Made by a program: the position numbers and the translations under genes. Below the pieces are notes generated by a model. The model worked only from the letters and a program-made list of their open reading frames with translations, searched no databases and was not told the origin of the DNA. Positions 5,271 through 5,504 of a stretch of DNA of 5,504 nucleotides are shown piece after piece; position 1 is the first letter of the stretch; every line of letters begins with the position of its first letter. This stretch comes from CAZEQK01 sp964514395 (GTDB lineage: Bacteria; Bacillota; Bacilli; Tepidibacillales; Tepidibacillaceae), in assembly GCA_964514395.1 (NCBI GenBank), contig CAZEQK010000089.1, positions 1-5,504 on the forward strand, given 5' to 3'.

Positions 5271-5476
5271 GGCTAACGTTCCGTATCCCCGACGTCCTTG
5301 AGCTTACAGGCGTTTCCGATCCTTACATAACTCCTATGTTAGGCTCGGGAATGCCGACTAGGTTAGCGAAAGGGATGTGTCGCTGATTCACTTCTATGAA
5401 TATACCTCTGCGACCGAGGCGTACTTCAAATTGAGCTACTTCTTCGCTGCGCCGACGCGGGGATATTTTGTTCGTA
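5271..5476 (-). repeat. Long attC-like site at the right edge (two modules)
   Basis: This is a second full copy of the site type at 3578-3788. It runs from GGCTAAC (5271-5277), with TATCCCCG (5284-5291) forming a perfect 8-bp pair with CGGGGATA (5458-5465), to GTTCGTA (5470-5476). The inner segment GGTTAGCGAAAGGG (5361-5374), GTGTCGCTGA and the block at 5410-5435 are almost identical to the other copy. The first-module hairpin differs: a GATCCTTACATA arm pairs with TATGTTAGGCTC, roughly. It should belong to the cassette lying to the right of the window. Confidence 0.62.
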
Positions 5477-5504
5477 TTATAGGTACATAACCAGTTCAAT
5501 CTGG
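5477..5504 (-). CDS. Possible last codons of the next cassette gene
   Basis: On the minus strand the frame ending at TAA (5477-5479) reads QIELVMYL and stops just before the attC-like edge GTTCGTA. That matches how the RT and nucleotidyltransferase genes end against their sites. Only eight codons are visible, so position is the only support. Another frame runs open into the repeat. Confidence 0.25.

Larger units (their letters stand above)
128..5476 (-). mobile_element. Integron-like array of four single-gene cassettes
   Basis: Four minus-strand genes are each bracketed by a structured repeat that opens near TAAC and closes near GTTA. Within each cassette the two edges are mutual reverse complements: 317-331 with 1283-1297 (14 of 15), 1462-1470 with 3578-3586 (9 of 9), 3782-3786 with 4382-4386 (5 of 5, then an imperfect match), and 4463-4472 with 5268-5277 (10 of 10). 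In known integrons the crossover lies between G and TT of the attC GTTRRRY core, so an inserted cassette keeps complementary ends. All genes face the same way and start close to the cassette edge, also as in integrons. No integrase or attI lies in the window. The sites share no sequence that I recognise from named attC families, so the assignment rests on architecture. Confidence 0.66.

Noticed and set aside
128..5476. Repeats as a CRISPR array or IS terminal repeats
   Set aside because: The copies are 90-205 bases long, imperfect and separated by genes. There are no short regular spacers, cas genes or transposase, and no target-site duplications were found.

Overview
The window is low-GC DNA with strong purine-rich ribosome binding sites, for example AAGGAGG at 4360-4366. 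It carries a homologue of the Bacillus YcgL/RlaP family. A member of the Bacillota is the best guess; composition alone does not exclude another low-GC phylum such as the spirochaetes. The layout is that of accessory DNA: four single-gene units, all on the minus strand, separated by structured intergenic repeats richer in GC than the genes.

Right to left, which is the direction of transcription, the units are: the last codons of a possible unseen gene (5477-5504); an attC-like site (5271-5476); a RlaP/YcgL-type nucleotidyltransferase (4474-5247); a short attC-like site (4380-4469); a PD-(D/E)XK nuclease-like protein (3807-4352); a long attC-like site (3578-3788); a reverse transcriptase with a C-terminal helical region and a probable HEPN motif, resembling abortive-infection RTs (1473-3554); an attC-like site of a different sequence (1291-1470); a frame-disrupted gene that I read as a class III nucleotidyl-cyclase-like protein (355-1252); and a partly degenerate attC-like site (about 128-325). 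Bases 1-127 may hold the end of a convergent plus-strand gene.

The main observation is that these units behave like integron gene cassettes. Every spacer begins near TAAC and ends near GTTA, with inner inverted repeats, and in each cassette the bases at the gene's 5' edge are complementary to those at its own 3' edge. Examples are GTTAGCCGAA/TTCGGCTAAC around the nucleotidyltransferase, GTTATGTGC/GCACATAAC around the RT, and TTATGTGACRTTCAA around the cyclase-like gene. This is the pattern left when a circular cassette with a palindromic attC inserts by cutting within GTT. No integrase, attI site or cassette promoter is visible. Each start codon lies only about 25-45 bases inside its cassette, so the genes probably rely on read-through transcription.

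The cargo looks like anti-phage or other conflict genes: an Abi-type RT, a nuclease, a nucleotidyltransferase and a cyclase-like protein. I see no sign that they form one pathway. They look more like independent cargo collected in an array. The identity of the sites as attC, the HEPN call and the cyclase call are inferences, ranked in the findings.
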